A stretch of 64,000 nt of DNA, from NCBI RefSeq assembly GCF_027568395.1, contig NZ_JANKZL010000007.1:226877-290876 (forward strand), in the 5' to 3' direction. The DNA is from Aminobacter sp. HY435 (GTDB lineage: Bacteria; Pseudomonadota; Alphaproteobacteria; Rhizobiales; Rhizobiaceae). The position numbers and the translations under genes are program-made. This document shows positions 28,839 to 38,443 of the stretch, piece after piece (position 1 is the first letter of the stretch; each line of letters begins with the position of its first letter). A model generated the notes under the pieces. That model ran no database searches, was not told the origin of the DNA, and worked only from the letters and a program-made list of their open reading frames with translations.

Positions 28839-30650
28839 ATGCAGCTGCCGATGACCGCCACCGCCCTCGAAATCCTCAAGACTGTTTTTGGCTATGATGC
28901 GTTCAGGGGGCCGCAGGCGCGGATCGTCGAGCATGTGCTTGCCGGCAACAATGCCTTCGTGCTCATGCCGACAGGTGGCGGCAAGTCGCTCTGTTACCAG
29001 ATCCCCGCGATCGTCCGTCCCGGCATGGGTGTCGTCGTTTCGCCGCTTCTGGCGCTGATGGCCGACCAGGTGGCGGCATTGCGGCAGGCAGGCGTGCGGG
29101 CGGCAAGCCTGAATTCCGACCTGTCGTTCGACGACCGCCGCACCCTGTGGCACGATATCCGCACGGGTACGCTCGACCTGCTCTATGTCGCCCCCGAAAC
29201 ACTGCTGCGGCCTGACGTGCTGGAGCTTCTGGATGGTGTGAAGCTGTCGCTGATCGCCATCGACGAGGCGCACTGCCTGTCGCAATGGGGCCACGATTTC
29301 CGCCCTTCCTATCGTCAGCTCGACGCGGTCGTGTCGCGCTTTGCCGGTACCCCGCGCATGGCGCTGACGGCCACGGCGGACGAGCCGACGCGCGCGGAAA
29401 TCCTGTCGCATCTCGCCATTGACGAAACCGACGCCTTCATCGCCGGCTTCGACCGGCCCAACATTCGCTACGCCATCGAGGAAAAGGACAATCCGCGTGC
29501 CCAGCTCAAGGAATTCCTGAAGCGCTACGGAGGCGAGAGCGGCATCGTCTACTGTCTGTCGAAACGCAAGACCGAGGAAACCGCCGCCTGGCTTCAAGGC
29601 CTCGGCTACGATGCGCTCGCCTATCACGCTGGCATGGACAAGGCGGCGCGCGAGGCCAACCAGATGCGCTTCCAGCATGGCGAGGCGGTCATCATGGTCG
29701 CCACTGTCGCCTTTGGCATGGGTATCGACAAGCCGGATGTGCGCTTCGTCGCCCATATCGACCTGCCGGGCAGCATCGAGGCCTATTATCAGGAGACCGG
29801 CCGCGCCGGGCGCGACGGCCTGCCGTCCGACACGCTGATGCTCTACGGCTACGACGACATCGCGCTGCGCAGCCGCTTCATCGAGGAGTCGGAGGCGCCC
29901 GACCAGCGCAAGCGCATGGAGCGGCAGAAACTCGACGCGCTGCTGGGGCTGGCCGAGACGGCAAGCTGCCGCCGGCAGGTTCTTTTGTCCTATTTCGGCG
30001 ACCATTGCGAACCATGTGGCAATTGCGATACCTGCGCCGAGCCGCCAAGATTGTTCGACGGCGCCATTGCTGCGCAAAAGGCCTTGTCGTGCATCTACCG
30101 CACCGGCGAGCGTTTCGGGCAAGCCTATGTTGTCGACGTTTTGCTGGGCGTGGAAAACGAGCGCATCTCCCAGTTCGGCCATGACCGAATATCGACCTTT
30201 GGCATCGGCACCGAGCATGACAACCGCACGTGGCGCGCGATCCTGCGCCAGATGATCGCGCTGCGCCTCATCGACGTCGACCTCACCGGCCATGGCGGCC
30301 TGTCGATCGCGCCCGCCGGCCGCGAGTTCCTGCGCGACAAGCCTGAACTGATGCTGCGTGTGGCTGCGCCTTCGCGCGCCAGGCGCGGCAAGGTCGCAGG
30401 CAGCACCGCGCAGCCTGCCGTCAGCGATGGGGATCAGGACCTGTTCCAGGCACTGCGGCGGAAGCGCACGGAAATAGCGCGCCTGCAGAACGTGCCGCCC
30501 TATGTCATTTTCCATGACAAGACCCTGATCGAGCTGGCGGCGGCGCGACCGGCGTCGCGCGCCGAGATGGCGAACGTGCCCGGTGTCGGCGAAGCCAAGC
30601 TCGACCGCTACGGCCCCGCCTTCCTCGCGGTGATCGCGGAGCACGTGTGA
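28839..30650 (+). CDS. recQ: ATP-dependent DNA helicase RecQ
   Basis: A 603-residue 3'-5' helicase. Walker A (PTGGGKS) is at residues 44-50, the DEAH box at 142-145, and motif VI (QETGRAGRDG) near 310. The zinc-binding Cys cluster (SCRRQ...CEPCGNC) is near 370-395. A C-terminal HRDC domain (about 520-600) contains PGVGEAKLDRYG. The length is normal for the family. Translation may start at 28839 or at a second ATG 12 bases later. It works in recombination and replication fork repair and is unrelated to its nas neighbours. Confidence 0.95.
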   Translation: MQLPMTATALEILKTVFGYDAFRGPQARIVEHVLAGNNAFVLMPTGGGKSLCYQIPAIVRPGMGVVVSPLLALMADQVAALRQAGVRAASLNSDLSFDDRRTLWHDIRTGTLDLLYVAPETLLRPDVLELLDGVKLSLIAIDEAHCLSQWGHDFRPSYRQLDAVVSRFAGTPRMALTATADEPTRAEILSHLAIDETDAFIAGFDRPNIRYAIEEKDNPRAQLKEFLKRYGGESGIVYCLSKRKTEETAAWLQGLGYDALAYHAGMDKAAREANQMRFQHGEAVIMVATVAFGMGIDKPDVRFVAHIDLPGSIEAYYQETGRAGRDGLPSDTLMLYGYDDIALRSRFIEESEAPDQRKRMERQKLDALLGLAETASCRRQVLLSYFGDHCEPCGNCDTCAEPPRLFDGAIAAQKALSCIYRTGERFGQAYVVDVLLGVENERISQFGHDRISTFGIGTEHDNRTWRAILRQMIALRLIDVDLTGHGGLSIAPAGREFLRDKPELMLRVAAPSRARRGKVAGSTAQPAVSDGDQDLFQALRRKRTEIARLQNVPPYVIFHDKTLIELAAARPASRAEMANVPGVGEAKLDRYGPAFLAVIAEHV

Positions 30651-31063
30651 CAAGACGTTTGGCAGCTGCAACAGCTGTCCTTGTTTATTGCGAAGACGCG
30701 CCCAGGGCCGGTGAAGCTGTTCCCAGCGAAGTCGAGTGGCGCCTGCCGTGATAGCCACCAGCCCGCTTTCACGATCCGCAATTCGGTCCAGCCTTGGCAC
30801 CGGCCGCTGCGCGAAGCCGATGCACATCCTTGTCGTCGCCGGACCGGTGGTGAGCCGGGTCTGGCATTGCCTGCAAAGCGTTTCGGTGTGTCCCGGCCAG
30901 CGTCGTCACGCCGCTGCGAGTTCGGCGATCTCCGTGAGGCGTCGGCCTGTGCGACATTCATGCGAACGAGAATGGCGACCGCTCCTAGCTCGGGCGGAGA
31001 AAACTTAGCTATTTGACGAAGTATTCACTTGCGCCACGCTCAAATCGGGTGATAGTTAGCGAT
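30651..31063. other. Intergenic region after recQ, no gene recognised
   Basis: About 410 bases. A hairpin GCAGCTG/CAGCTGT at 30662-30678 may end recQ transcription. Open frames on both strands here show no start signals or recognisable protein features. The region just before 31064 is AT-richer and should hold the promoter of the ArsR-type operon. Confidence 0.5.
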
Positions 31064-31405
31064 ATGGCTAAGCATGACACTGATCTCTCGCTGCTCTTCC
31101 ATGCACTGGCGGATCCGACCCGCCGCTCGATCCTATCCCGGCTTGCCGAAACACCTGCGCGGGTAACGGATCTGGCCGGGCCTACCGGACTGCGGCTGCC
31201 CACGGTGATGCGGCACCTTTCCGTGCTGGAGGAGGCAGGGTTGATCACCACGTCCAAGGATGGGCGGATACGTACCTGCGCCATCGTACCTGAGGCTCTG
31301 GATCCGATGCGGTCATGGCTCGATGAACAGCGGTCTATCTGGCAGGCTCGCCTCGACCGGCTGGATGCATTTGTGATGAATGTGATGAAGGAAAGCGGAG
31401 CATGA
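31064..31405 (+). CDS. ArsR-family winged-helix repressor (non-arsenic subgroup)
   Basis: A 113-residue regulator with the ArsR HTH (FHALADPTRRSILSRL, then LRLPTVMRHLSVLEEAGLI). It has no clustered cysteines, so it is unlikely to sense metals; such proteins commonly partner with SRPBCC genes. The ATG at 31064 (MAKHDTDL) is preferred over a TTG at 31013. It overlaps the SRPBCC gene by 4 bases (ATGA), so the two form one unit with the regulator probably autoregulating it. Confidence 0.87.
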   Translation: MAKHDTDLSLLFHALADPTRRSILSRLAETPARVTDLAGPTGLRLPTVMRHLSVLEEAGLITTSKDGRIRTCAIVPEALDPMRSWLDEQRSIWQARLDRLDAFVMNVMKESGA

Positions 31406-32328
31406 CACAGAACCTCGCTGCATACAGTGCGACCAGCGCTTCTCCTGAGGACGGGAAGGGCCGTATTGCGACGCTCACCTTCGAACGGGACGTGGCCGCG
31501 CCATTGGCCGTGCTGTGGGAGGCGTGGACAGCCCCGGCCGCGCGGGCGATCTGGGCTGCGCCATCGCCCTCGGTCACCGTGGAGTTCTTGGAAGCAGATA
31601 CCAGGGTGGGTGGACGCGAGGTCACGCTCTGCAAGGGCGAGCGCCCGCCGGACATCCGCTGCGAGTGCGGCTGGCTGGCGTTGCAGCCGGAACTGGGCAG
31701 CGTGAACTACGAGGTGATGTCATCCGACGGCGTGACGCAATCGGTCGCGCTGGTGACGGCGGATATGTCGGGCACGCACGAGCGTAGCCGGTTGGTCATC
31801 ACGGTGCAGCTCTCCTCGCTGGCGGAAGATATGGAGGCGGGCTATCGAGCAGGCTACGGCGCAGCACTGGACAACCTCGCGGGCGTGGCTGGACGGACCA
31901 TGGTGTTGCAGCGGGTGATTCAGGCACCGCGGTCCATCGTGTGGGGAGCTTGGATGAACCCTGAAACCTTGCCGCAATGGTGGGGGCCGGAAGGCTACTC
32001 TTGTCGCACGCAGAGGATCGACCTGCGCAGCGGCGGCGAATGGGTGTTCGACATGATCGCGCCCGACGGCACGGTCTTCCCGAACCACCATCGCTATCAC
32101 GAGGTCCGGCCCGAGGCGAGGATCGGCTATGCGCTGCTATGGGGCGAAAACGGGCCGAAACATGCCGACGCCTGGGCCTCGTTCGAGGATCAGGACGGGG
32201 CAACGAAGGTAACGCTGGGCATGGTGTTCAGCACGCCCGTCGAGTTCGAGGAGGCGAAGGGCTTCGGTGCCGTGGAACTGGGTCTGCAAACCCTGGGCAA
32301 GCTGGAACGCTTCGTCACAGCCCGCTGA
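31402..32328 (+). CDS. Tandem SRPBCC (AHSA1-like) domain protein
   Basis: A 308-residue cytoplasmic protein with two START/Bet-v1-like domains. The first (about 20-155) begins TLTFERDVAAPLAVLWEAWT. The second (about 165-308) begins LQRVIQAPRSIVWGAWMNPETL and contains WWGPEGY, a hallmark of the AHSA1 subgroup. These domains bind small hydrophobic ligands. It is translationally coupled to the ArsR-type regulator. Function unknown; the double-domain length is about twice that of usual single-domain relatives. Confidence 0.85.
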   Translation: MTQNLAAYSATSASPEDGKGRIATLTFERDVAAPLAVLWEAWTAPAARAIWAAPSPSVTVEFLEADTRVGGREVTLCKGERPPDIRCECGWLALQPELGSVNYEVMSSDGVTQSVALVTADMSGTHERSRLVITVQLSSLAEDMEAGYRAGYGAALDNLAGVAGRTMVLQRVIQAPRSIVWGAWMNPETLPQWWGPEGYSCRTQRIDLRSGGEWVFDMIAPDGTVFPNHHRYHEVRPEARIGYALLWGENGPKHADAWASFEDQDGATKVTLGMVFSTPVEFEEAKGFGAVELGLQTLGKLERFVTAR

Positions 32329-32419
32329 AATGGTTCCCGTCGGCTCGGGTTGGCGGGCGACATGCGCTTCCGCTTCGCGGAATAAGGCCAGGAATTCAAG
32401 ACACAAAGAGGAGGGTTCC

Positions 32420-32968
32420 ATGAGAAAACTGATCATATGGGACATGGTGACCGTCGACGGCTTCTTCGAGGGTCCGGACAGGGACATCAGCTGGTTCGTC
32501 TTCGACGAAGAACTCGAGAACTACATTCGTGAGACCCAGGAAAAGGCCGACACGCTGATCTTCGGCCGTGTGACCTACGAGCTCATGGCAGCCTATTGGC
32601 CGGCCGAGCAAGGCTGGATCGCGGACTTCATGAACAAGGTCGAGAAGGTCGTCTTCTCGCGCACGCTGAAAAGCGCCGACTGGAACAACACGACGCTCTT
32701 CAATGGCAATGTCGTGGAAGAAGTTTCCAAGATGAAGGCCAGGGACGGCGGAGACATATTCGTGTTCGGCAGCGCCGACCTCACGGCGACCCTGATGGAG
32801 CACGGCCTGATCGACGAATATCACCTCGGGATCAACCCCGTCATTCTCGGGAGAGGCACGCCGCTCTTCAAGGGCGGTCTGAACCGGGTACCCCTGAGAC
32901 ATCTGGAAACGAGGACGCTCAAGTCAGGAGTTGTCATCCTCCACTACGCGCCGGAGAGCAGACAATGA
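32420..32968 (+). CDS. Dihydrofolate-reductase-like (RibD C-terminal) protein
   Basis: A 182-residue protein of the dihydrofolate reductase/RibD_C superfamily: N-terminal WDMVTVDGFFEGP, central TLIFGRVTYELMAAYW, and C-terminal GLIDEYHLGINPVILGRGTPLF. It probably reduces a pteridine-like or other substrate with NADPH; true folate reduction is doubtful. The start at 32420 sits behind GAGGAGGG. Genes of this family often lie beside ArsR/SRPBCC pairs, and here it follows the SRPBCC gene by 91 bases. Confidence 0.85.
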   Translation: MRKLIIWDMVTVDGFFEGPDRDISWFVFDEELENYIRETQEKADTLIFGRVTYELMAAYWPAEQGWIADFMNKVEKVVFSRTLKSADWNNTTLFNGNVVEEVSKMKARDGGDIFVFGSADLTATLMEHGLIDEYHLGINPVILGRGTPLFKGGLNRVPLRHLETRTLKSGVVILHYAPESRQ

Positions 32969-33043
32969 CGAGCGATCCGCTCTTTCCCTGACGTAGAAAT
33001 GGGAGGGGCTGGCGAGACGGCTCGCGGGGATCGGCGCCAAAGC

Positions 33044-34285
33044 TCACGTCGCCGATACCAATTCGGGTGATTGCGGCTTCCATCCGATGCTGGCAAACGC
33101 GGCAGCGGCTGTAATCCCCAGCGCGATAGTCACGGACAACGCCGACCAGGTCCCCACATGCGCCATCATCATCGAGAAGACAAACGGTGCGAGCGCCGAC
33201 ACGATCAGCCTGATGGCGGATATCCGACCCATCAGCGCGCCGTAGCCCTCGGAACCGAACAGGGCCAGGGGGAGGGAGCCCTGTACGATGCTCGTCAGGC
33301 CAGAGCCCAGGCCGAACAGGATGGCGAAGGCCACTGCGCCATAGAGCCGTGGCGCCGACAACAGCAGCGCTGCCAGGCCCACTACCAGGAGGGCCGCGGA
33401 AATGACAGCCAGGGCCAACTGGGACAGGCCGTGGCCGGCGAGCATGTTGATGAAGCGACTGACGACCTGTGAAGGACCAAACAGCGTCCCCACCAGTACC
33501 GCGCTGGTCCCGAGCCCGACTGCGGTGAGGAGCGGGACCATGTGAACGAGCAGCGACGACAGGACGAGCCCCTGAAGCGCGAATCCCAGCGCCATGAGCG
33601 CGAACACCCTGCGACGGTCACCCGGAGCCAGTTTCCCTTCGACGATTGCCCCGGCATTGCTCCGGCCGACAGCCTGATTCCTGCGCTCCATGCCCATCGT
33701 CCGCGCAAGCCAGACATGAATCGGCAGGCAAATGGCAACATGGAGGACGGCGAAGGCCAGATACACCTCCCGCCAGGTCAGATGCTTGTGAAGCTCGGCT
33801 GTGACCGGCCAGAAAAGGGTCGATGCGAAGCCGGCGATGAGGGTGAGGTGGGTGATGCTTCGCTGGGCCGTTCGGGGCGTTGCCTGTACCAAGGCGGCAA
33901 AGGCGGCGTTGTAGAGGACAAATGTCGAGGCGATCTCCATCGCCATCATGCCGGCGACGAAGACGAGGCGGCTTGGCGCAAGCGCGCACATGACCAGCGA
34001 GAGGGCTGCGGCCAGCGAACCGAGCGCCATCATCGAGCCTGCGCCGTGACGGTCGATGCGGCGGCCGATGGAAGGCGCGGCCAAGCCGCCGAGCAGCAGG
34101 GCTGCCGAAAAGATGCCGAACACCCATTCCCGTGTCCAGCCGAGATCCCTGGCCATGTCGGGCGCCAGGATGCTGAAGCTGTAGTACAAAGTGCCGTAGC
34201 CAATGATCTGGGTCAGGCCCAGGCCCCAGATGACTGCGCCGCGTCGATCTTCGATAGGAACGGACGATGCCGTCTTCCACGTCAT
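33044..34285 (-). CDS. MFS transporter of arsenic operon (ArsK-like candidate)
   Basis: A 413-residue major facilitator with about 12 membrane segments, beginning WGLGLTQIIGYGTLYYSFS. It is the last gene of the ars operon, 8 bases after arsH. MFS proteins in this position have been described as ArsK, effluxing trivalent arsenic and antimony, in Agrobacterium. Position and length agree, but no diagnostic ArsK residue can be confirmed by eye. An alternative is export of an arsenical made by ArsH or another product. Confidence 0.7.
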   Translation of the reverse strand: MTWKTASSVPIEDRRGAVIWGLGLTQIIGYGTLYYSFSILAPDMARDLGWTREWVFGIFSAALLLGGLAAPSIGRRIDRHGAGSMMALGSLAAALSLVMCALAPSRLVFVAGMMAMEIASTFVLYNAAFAALVQATPRTAQRSITHLTLIAGFASTLFWPVTAELHKHLTWREVYLAFAVLHVAICLPIHVWLARTMGMERRNQAVGRSNAGAIVEGKLAPGDRRRVFALMALGFALQGLVLSSLLVHMVPLLTAVGLGTSAVLVGTLFGPSQVVSRFINMLAGHGLSQLALAVISAALLVVGLAALLLSAPRLYGAVAFAILFGLGSGLTSIVQGSLPLALFGSEGYGALMGRISAIRLIVSALAPFVFSMMMAHVGTWSALSVTIALGITAAAAFASIGWKPQSPELVSAT

Positions 34286-34293
34286 GATGCGAC

Positions 34294-35019
34294 CTAGATG
34301 GCTTTGAGCTTGACGCGAGCTTCGAGCTTCTGTGCTTCTTCCTTCCGCTCGCTGTAGCGGTTCGTCAGATACGGGGCGACATCGCGGGTGAGCAGGGTGA
34401 ACTTGACCAGCTCCTCCATAACGTCGACCACGCGGTCATAGTAGGACGACGGCTTCATGCGACCAGCCTCATCGAACTCCTGGTAGGCCTTCGCCACGGA
34501 AGACTGGTTCGGAATGGTGATCATGCGCATCCAGCGGCCGAGGATGCGCATCTGGCTGACCGCGTTGAACGACTGCGATCCGCCCGACACCTGCATGACG
34601 GCCAAGGTTCGACCTTGGGTCGGCCGGATTGAGCCGACGGCCAGCGGGATCCAGTCGATCTGCGATTTCATGACGCCGCTCATCGCGCCGTGTCGTTCGG
34701 GGCTGGTCCAGACCTGTCCTTCTGACCACAGGGAGAGCTCGCGGAGTTCCTTAACCTTCGGGTGATCGGTTGTAGCGCCATCTGGGAGAGGCAGGCCAGC
34801 CGGATCGAAGATGCGGGTCTCGGCACCGAAGTGCTCCAGCAGGCGCGCAGCCTCCTGGGTCAGGAAACGGCTGTATGAGCGTCCACGAAGCGAACCGTAG
34901 AGAAGCAGGATCCGCGGCTTGTGGGTCGACAGGGCGACGGACAGCTTGGAGGGGTCAGGCAGTTCCAGCGCGTCTTCGGCGATGTTGGGCAGGTCAGGCA
35001 ACTCGGTTTCCTTCGGCAT
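34294..35019 (-). CDS. arsH: Arsenical resistance flavoprotein ArsH
   Basis: A 241-residue NADPH-dependent FMN protein. The FMN phosphate loop is [12 protein letters not shown] at about residues 42-53, and the downstream [18 protein letters not shown] segment is characteristic of ArsH. ArsH oxidises trivalent methyl or aromatic arsenicals to less toxic pentavalent forms. The gene overlaps the 3' end of arsC by 26 bases and precedes the MFS gene. Confidence 0.93.
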   Translation of the reverse strand: MPKETELPDLPNIAEDALELPDPSKLSVALSTHKPRILLLYGSLRGRSYSRFLTQEAARLLEHFGAETRIFDPAGLPLPDGATTDHPKVKELRELSLWSEGQVWTSPERHGAMSGVMKSQIDWIPLAVGSIRPTQGRTLAVMQVSGGSQSFNAVSQMRILGRWMRMITIPNQSSVAKAYQEFDEAGRMKPSSYYDRVVDVMEELVKFTLLTRDVAPYLTNRYSERKEEAQKLEARVKLKAI

Positions 35020-35419
35020 CGATCAATGGCTCGCCATCCTCCTTGTAGAAGGGTCCCTTCTGGGGAAGCGGCAGGATGTCGAGAACGACCTCGGACGGGC
35101 GGCTAAGGCGCACGCCCCACGGCGTGATGACGAACGGGCGGTTGATCAGGATAGGATGTTTCAGCATGGCATCCAGAAGCTGATCGTCGGTCAGCGTGGA
35201 GTCTTCCAGGCCGAGTTCGCCATAGGGCGTTCCCTTCTGCCTGATGGCTTCGCGCACTGTCAGGCCAGCCCTTGAGATGATGTCTTGCAGGACCGCGCGC
35301 GTCGGCGGCGCTTTCAGATACTCGATGACCATGGGCTCGATCCCGGCGTTGCGGATGAGGGCAAGGGTGTTGCGGGACGTGCCGCAGGAAGGATTGTGGT
35401 AGATGGTGATGTCCATCAT
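34994..35419 (-). CDS. arsC: Arsenate reductase, glutaredoxin-linked
   Basis: A 141-residue ArsC of the plasmid R773 type. The catalytic Cys12 lies in [10 protein letters not shown], with conserved arginines downstream ([16 protein letters not shown]). It reduces arsenate to arsenite for export by Acr3. The first of two adjacent ATGs (35419) forms an ATGA overlap with acr3. The 3' end overlaps arsH by 26 bases. Confidence 0.94.
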   Translation of the reverse strand: MMDITIYHNPSCGTSRNTLALIRNAGIEPMVIEYLKAPPTRAVLQDIISRAGLTVREAIRQKGTPYGELGLEDSTLTDDQLLDAMLKHPILINRPFVITPWGVRLSRPSEVVLDILPLPQKGPFYKEDGEPLIDAEGNRVA

Positions 35420-36477
35420 GCGGTCCTTTCAGCTTCGTTGGAGGTTTTGACCGCCGCTCCGCGCTCGTACCAGCCCTTGCTGCGGTTCACGATCCACACG
35501 ACCGACAGCATCACAGGCACCTCGACCAGCACGCCGACGACGGTTGCCAGTGCTGCGCCAGAACTGAAGCCGAACAGGCTGATGGCGGCGGCAACCGCCA
35601 GTTCGAAGAAATTGGATGCGCCGATCAGCGCCGACGGACCTGCGACGCAATGCTGTTCGCCGGAGATGCGGTTGAGCAGGTAGGCAAGGCCCGAGTTCAG
35701 GTAGACCTGGATCAGGATCGGCACCGCCAGCAGCGCAATGATCATCGGCTGCGCGATGATCTGCTCACCCTGGAAGCCGAACAGAAGGACAAGCGTCGCC
35801 AGCAGCGCCACGAGGGAGAGAGGCTGCAGGGTATGAAGCAGGCGGTCGAGCGCCTTTTGGCCGCCTGAGGCGAGTAGCCGACGTCTTATCACCTGCGCAA
35901 TGATCACCGGAATGATGATGTAGAGCACGACAGACAGGACGAGCGTGCCCCACGGAACGGTGATCGCGGACAGGCCGAGCAGCAGACCGACGATCGGCGC
36001 GAAGGCAACCACCATGATGGCATCGTTGAGCGCCACCTGCGACAGGGTGAAATGCGGTTCGCCCTTGGTCAGGTTCGACCACACGAAGACCATGGCCGTG
36101 CAGGGGGCCGCTGCCAGGATGATGAGGCCTGCGATGTAGGAATCGATCTGGTCTGCTGGCAGATACGGGCGGAAAAGCCAGCCGATGAAAAGCCAGCCAA
36201 GCAGCGCCATCGAGAACGGTTTCACCGCCCAGTTGATGAAGAGCGTGACCCCGATGCCGCGCCAATGCCTGCCGACCTCGCCCATGGCGGCGAAGTCGAT
36301 CTTCAACAGCATCGGGATGATCATCAGCCAGATCAGGACGGCGACCGGAATGTTCACCTTGGCGATTTCTGCCCCGCCGATTGCGTGGAAGACATCAGGC
36401 ATCAGATGGCCGAGAGCGATGCCCACGACGATGCAAAGGGCGACCCAGAGGGTCAGATAGCGTTCGAATGTCGACAT
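35416..36477 (-). CDS. acr3: Arsenite efflux transporter Acr3
   Basis: A 353-residue inner-membrane protein with about 10 hydrophobic segments. The AAPCTAMVFVWSNLTKGE motif holds the conserved cysteine needed for arsenite transport. The ATG at 36477 (MSTFERY) matches the usual Acr3 beginning, 20 bases after the arsR stop. Energised by membrane potential, it exports the arsenite made by ArsC. Confidence 0.94.
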   Translation of the reverse strand: MSTFERYLTLWVALCIVVGIALGHLMPDVFHAIGGAEIAKVNIPVAVLIWLMIIPMLLKIDFAAMGEVGRHWRGIGVTLFINWAVKPFSMALLGWLFIGWLFRPYLPADQIDSYIAGLIILAAAPCTAMVFVWSNLTKGEPHFTLSQVALNDAIMVVAFAPIVGLLLGLSAITVPWGTLVLSVVLYIIIPVIIAQVIRRRLLASGGQKALDRLLHTLQPLSLVALLATLVLLFGFQGEQIIAQPMIIALLAVPILIQVYLNSGLAYLLNRISGEQHCVAGPSALIGASNFFELAVAAAISLFGFSSGAALATVVGVLVEVPVMLSVVWIVNRSKGWYERGAAVKTSNEAERTA

Positions 36478-36497
36478 GATTTCTGGTTGTCCGAATG

Positions 36498-36818
36498 CTA
36501 GCAGCAGGCAGGGGCTGGCTGGCATATGGCCGGGTTGCCCGCACAGCAGTCTTCCATCAGAAACCGGATCAGGCCGCTCAAGGCTTGGAACTCCGCAGAG
36601 TAGACGATGGAGCGCGCGTCCCTGCGGGCGGCAACCAGACCACCACGCTCGAGCTCCTTGAGATGAAACGAGACATTCGACGCTGAGACCCCCGCGGCTT
36701 CCGCGATGGAGCCTGCGGCCATGCCTTCCGGGCCAGCCTTCACCAGCAGCCGAACGATCTTCAGCCGCGTTTCCTGGGACATTGCCCCCAATGCGATCAG
36801 CGCCTGGCGTTCATCCAT
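36498..36818 (-). CDS. arsR: Arsenic-responsive repressor ArsR
   Basis: A 106-residue winged-helix repressor with the HTH region IAEAAGVSASNVSFHLKELERGGL. The C-terminal tail is cysteine-rich (DCCAGNPAICQPAPACC) and presumably binds As(III), as in ArsR subgroups with C-terminal sensor cysteines. It is the first gene of the ars operon, with a dyad operator directly upstream. Confidence 0.93.
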   Translation of the reverse strand: MDERQALIALGAMSQETRLKIVRLLVKAGPEGMAAGSIAEAAGVSASNVSFHLKELERGGLVAARRDARSIVYSAEFQALSGLIRFLMEDCCAGNPAICQPAPACC

Positions 36819-36819
36819 A

Positions 36820-36845
36820 TTTCAACAATCCTATAAATGTCGAAA
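36820..36845. promoter_or_regulatory. ArsR operator dyad
   Basis: TTTCAACA-10 bases-TGTCGAAA is an inverted repeat with one mismatched position, two bases upstream of the arsR ATG. Such dyads in the arsR promoter are typical autoregulatory ArsR sites. Confidence 0.65.
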
Positions 36846-36994
36846 TGATGGATAGCGCAGATGCTGACTCCTGACAATCGCGAAATTGCAACGGCGGCGT
36901 GGGGCGACACAGCCTGGCTATGAGCGTCGCGATCCGAAGCAATCGATTTTCGTTCGCAGCCGTGGCGCTGATGATGCCGGCCTGACGCCGATCA

Positions 36995-37026
36995 AAAGCC
37001 ATGGGCGGAGCGGCGCCCATGGCTTT
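36995..37026 (-). terminator. Strong intrinsic terminator after DUF1344 gene
   Basis: Perfect 13-bp stem AAAGCCATGGGCG/CGCCCATGGCTTT around a six-base loop, with a T-run on the minus strand. It ends the DUF1344 transcript and separates it from the ars promoter region. The AT-rich ends could also stop plus-strand transcription. Confidence 0.75.
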
Positions 37027-37074
37027 GCGGCTGCCTGTCAGGCCGCCTGCTGCGGAGATCCGTGGGGATCAGAA

Positions 37075-37311
37075 CTACCGCAACACACTTGTGACCTTGT
37101 CACCTTCGTCATTGAGCTGGATCGAGACCCTTTCGCCGACCTGGAGGGGGGGAAGGGCAACATCGCGCGGAATGGTAAAGCTCTTGCCGTTTTCGAGCGT
37201 GATGACGCGCGCTGACGGGTTGAACATGGCGATCATGCCGTTCGACGACGATGCCAGGGCGGCGCCAGACATGAAGGCGAGTGAAGCGGCGGCGAGAACA
37301 AAGGTCTTCAT
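37075..37311 (-). CDS. Small secreted DUF1344-family protein
   Basis: A 78-residue protein with a clear signal peptide (MKTFVLAAASLAFMSGAALA) and a short mature part with the NGMIAMFNPSARVITLENG pattern of DUF1344, a family common in rhizobia. The mature domain looks like a small beta-barrel. Function is unknown. AAGGAAG lies before the ATG and a strong terminator follows, so it is a monocistronic gene. Confidence 0.75.
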   Translation of the reverse strand: MKTFVLAAASLAFMSGAALASSSNGMIAMFNPSARVITLENGKSFTIPRDVALPPLQVGERVSIQLNDEGDKVTSVLR

Positions 37312-38146
37312 TGAGTGCTTCCTTCTTGGGAGGTGACGCCAAATCGGCGACGTCCCCGTTCTAGGCTCTCGCTGTTTCGAGCTATTTTCTGAAATCGATA
37401 ATCAGTGTTTCGTTTGTTTCAATCGGGCAAGGAACGAAGAAAAATGGAAGATATGCCCGCCACAGAGGCGTTTCAGGCAGCCCCTGGCGATCGCGTCTCC
37501 AGGCGCAGGAAACTGGTTTTCCGACAAGATCAGCCCCGACAAGAATGTCGGAACTCCATTCAACCGGCACTGGGCTCGGGCCATTTCAGGTTGGCGAGCG
37601 AGCCAGGGAGACAGACCCACGCTTGCGTCGTGGCTGCGAAACCCCTTGAGGCGTCGGAACAGGCGGCTTCATCTTGGCGGCCAATGGGTGCGGGGCCCGT
37701 CTGTCGGCGGAAAGCAGGCATGGGCCATGTGCCACGCCTGGACAGCGCGCCTTGACAGGTCGCAGCCCTCGGATCACGGCGAAAGGGTCGGTCAGTGGGG
37801 ATGGGGTAGCGAGTTTCCGCGACGCGCAGGCTGGCGATCGGGCTTGGTAGCCATCACCGCCAGCGTCAGGCGGAGCGTGCAGGGCATTTGTGGCCAGACC
37901 CGGTGAGGGAGATTGCCGGGTCCGAGACCGCCCGCGATGTTGGGCAACGAGTTGTGCCGGGGAGTTCCGCTGGATCTCTTCCAGGCTCCCGGGTCGGGCC
38001 AATGCACAGAAGGACACACCAATGCTTAGATCTGCGCATCGGGATTTCAGAAAATCGTTTTCGAACTACGGGCCAAGGCGCCAGCTGATGCCGGACACCA
38101 GTTCTGTTTCAGTTCGTACCCGACGCGTCTTTTGCCATATCGGGGC
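37312..38146. other. Gene-poor region, nothing recognised
   Basis: About 830 bases without a convincing gene. Open frames on both strands lack ribosome binding sites and read as arginine/proline/serine-rich shadow proteins. The stretch at 37381-37440 is AT-rich and should contain the DUF1344 promoter. A motif TGTTTCGTTTGTT at 37407-37419 recurs at 38620-38632. Confidence 0.5.
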
Positions 38147-38443
38147 TCAGTCTGCATGCCGCGTGGGATCAGCGCACTGGATGAGTGGCTTGGCGCCGTT
38201 GCGGACCGTGGAACGCACTGGCGCTTCCCGAAACAGGTACCGCATCCTTCCAGGGACACCCAGCGAGGTTTTCGACGGGAAATCGGGAGCCACTCCCGGC
38301 ATGGCAGTATAAGGCGCCGCGTGTGGCTGCCTGACGGGCACTCCGTCAAAGCTCGGAAACACCATTATCGAGCCGATATCGTTGGCAAAGGCTGCGCCGA
38401 ATGTCGGCAAGACAGCGGCTAAGGCGAAAAGGGTCAGTCTCAT
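38147..38443 (-). CDS. Small secreted hypothetical protein
   Basis: A 98-residue frame that begins with a credible signal peptide (MRLTLFALAAVLPTFGAAFA) and a GAGGAG site seven bases before the ATG. The mature part is proline-rich with PDFPSKTSLGVPGRMRYL and carries no domain I recognise. The signal peptide plus ribosome binding site in an otherwise empty region support a real gene. Its C-terminal half could be degenerate. Longer versions of the frame starting upstream lack support. Confidence 0.5.
   Translation of the reverse strand: MRLTLFALAAVLPTFGAAFANDIGSIMVFPSFDGVPVRQPHAAPYTAMPGVAPDFPSKTSLGVPGRMRYLFREAPVRSTVRNGAKPLIQCADPTRHAD

Noticed and set aside
28812..30827. 671-codon minus-strand open frame opposite recQ
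   Set aside because: Antisense shadow of recQ, which has every helicase motif.
30681..31016. 111-codon plus-strand frame between recQ and the ArsR-type gene
   Set aside because: No start signal and no protein features; overlaps the expected promoter of the downstream operon.
37405..38312. Several overlapping open frames of 70-140 codons on both strands
   Set aside because: No ribosome binding sites, no domain, and mutually overlapping in several frames, as expected from stop-poor GC-rich DNA.
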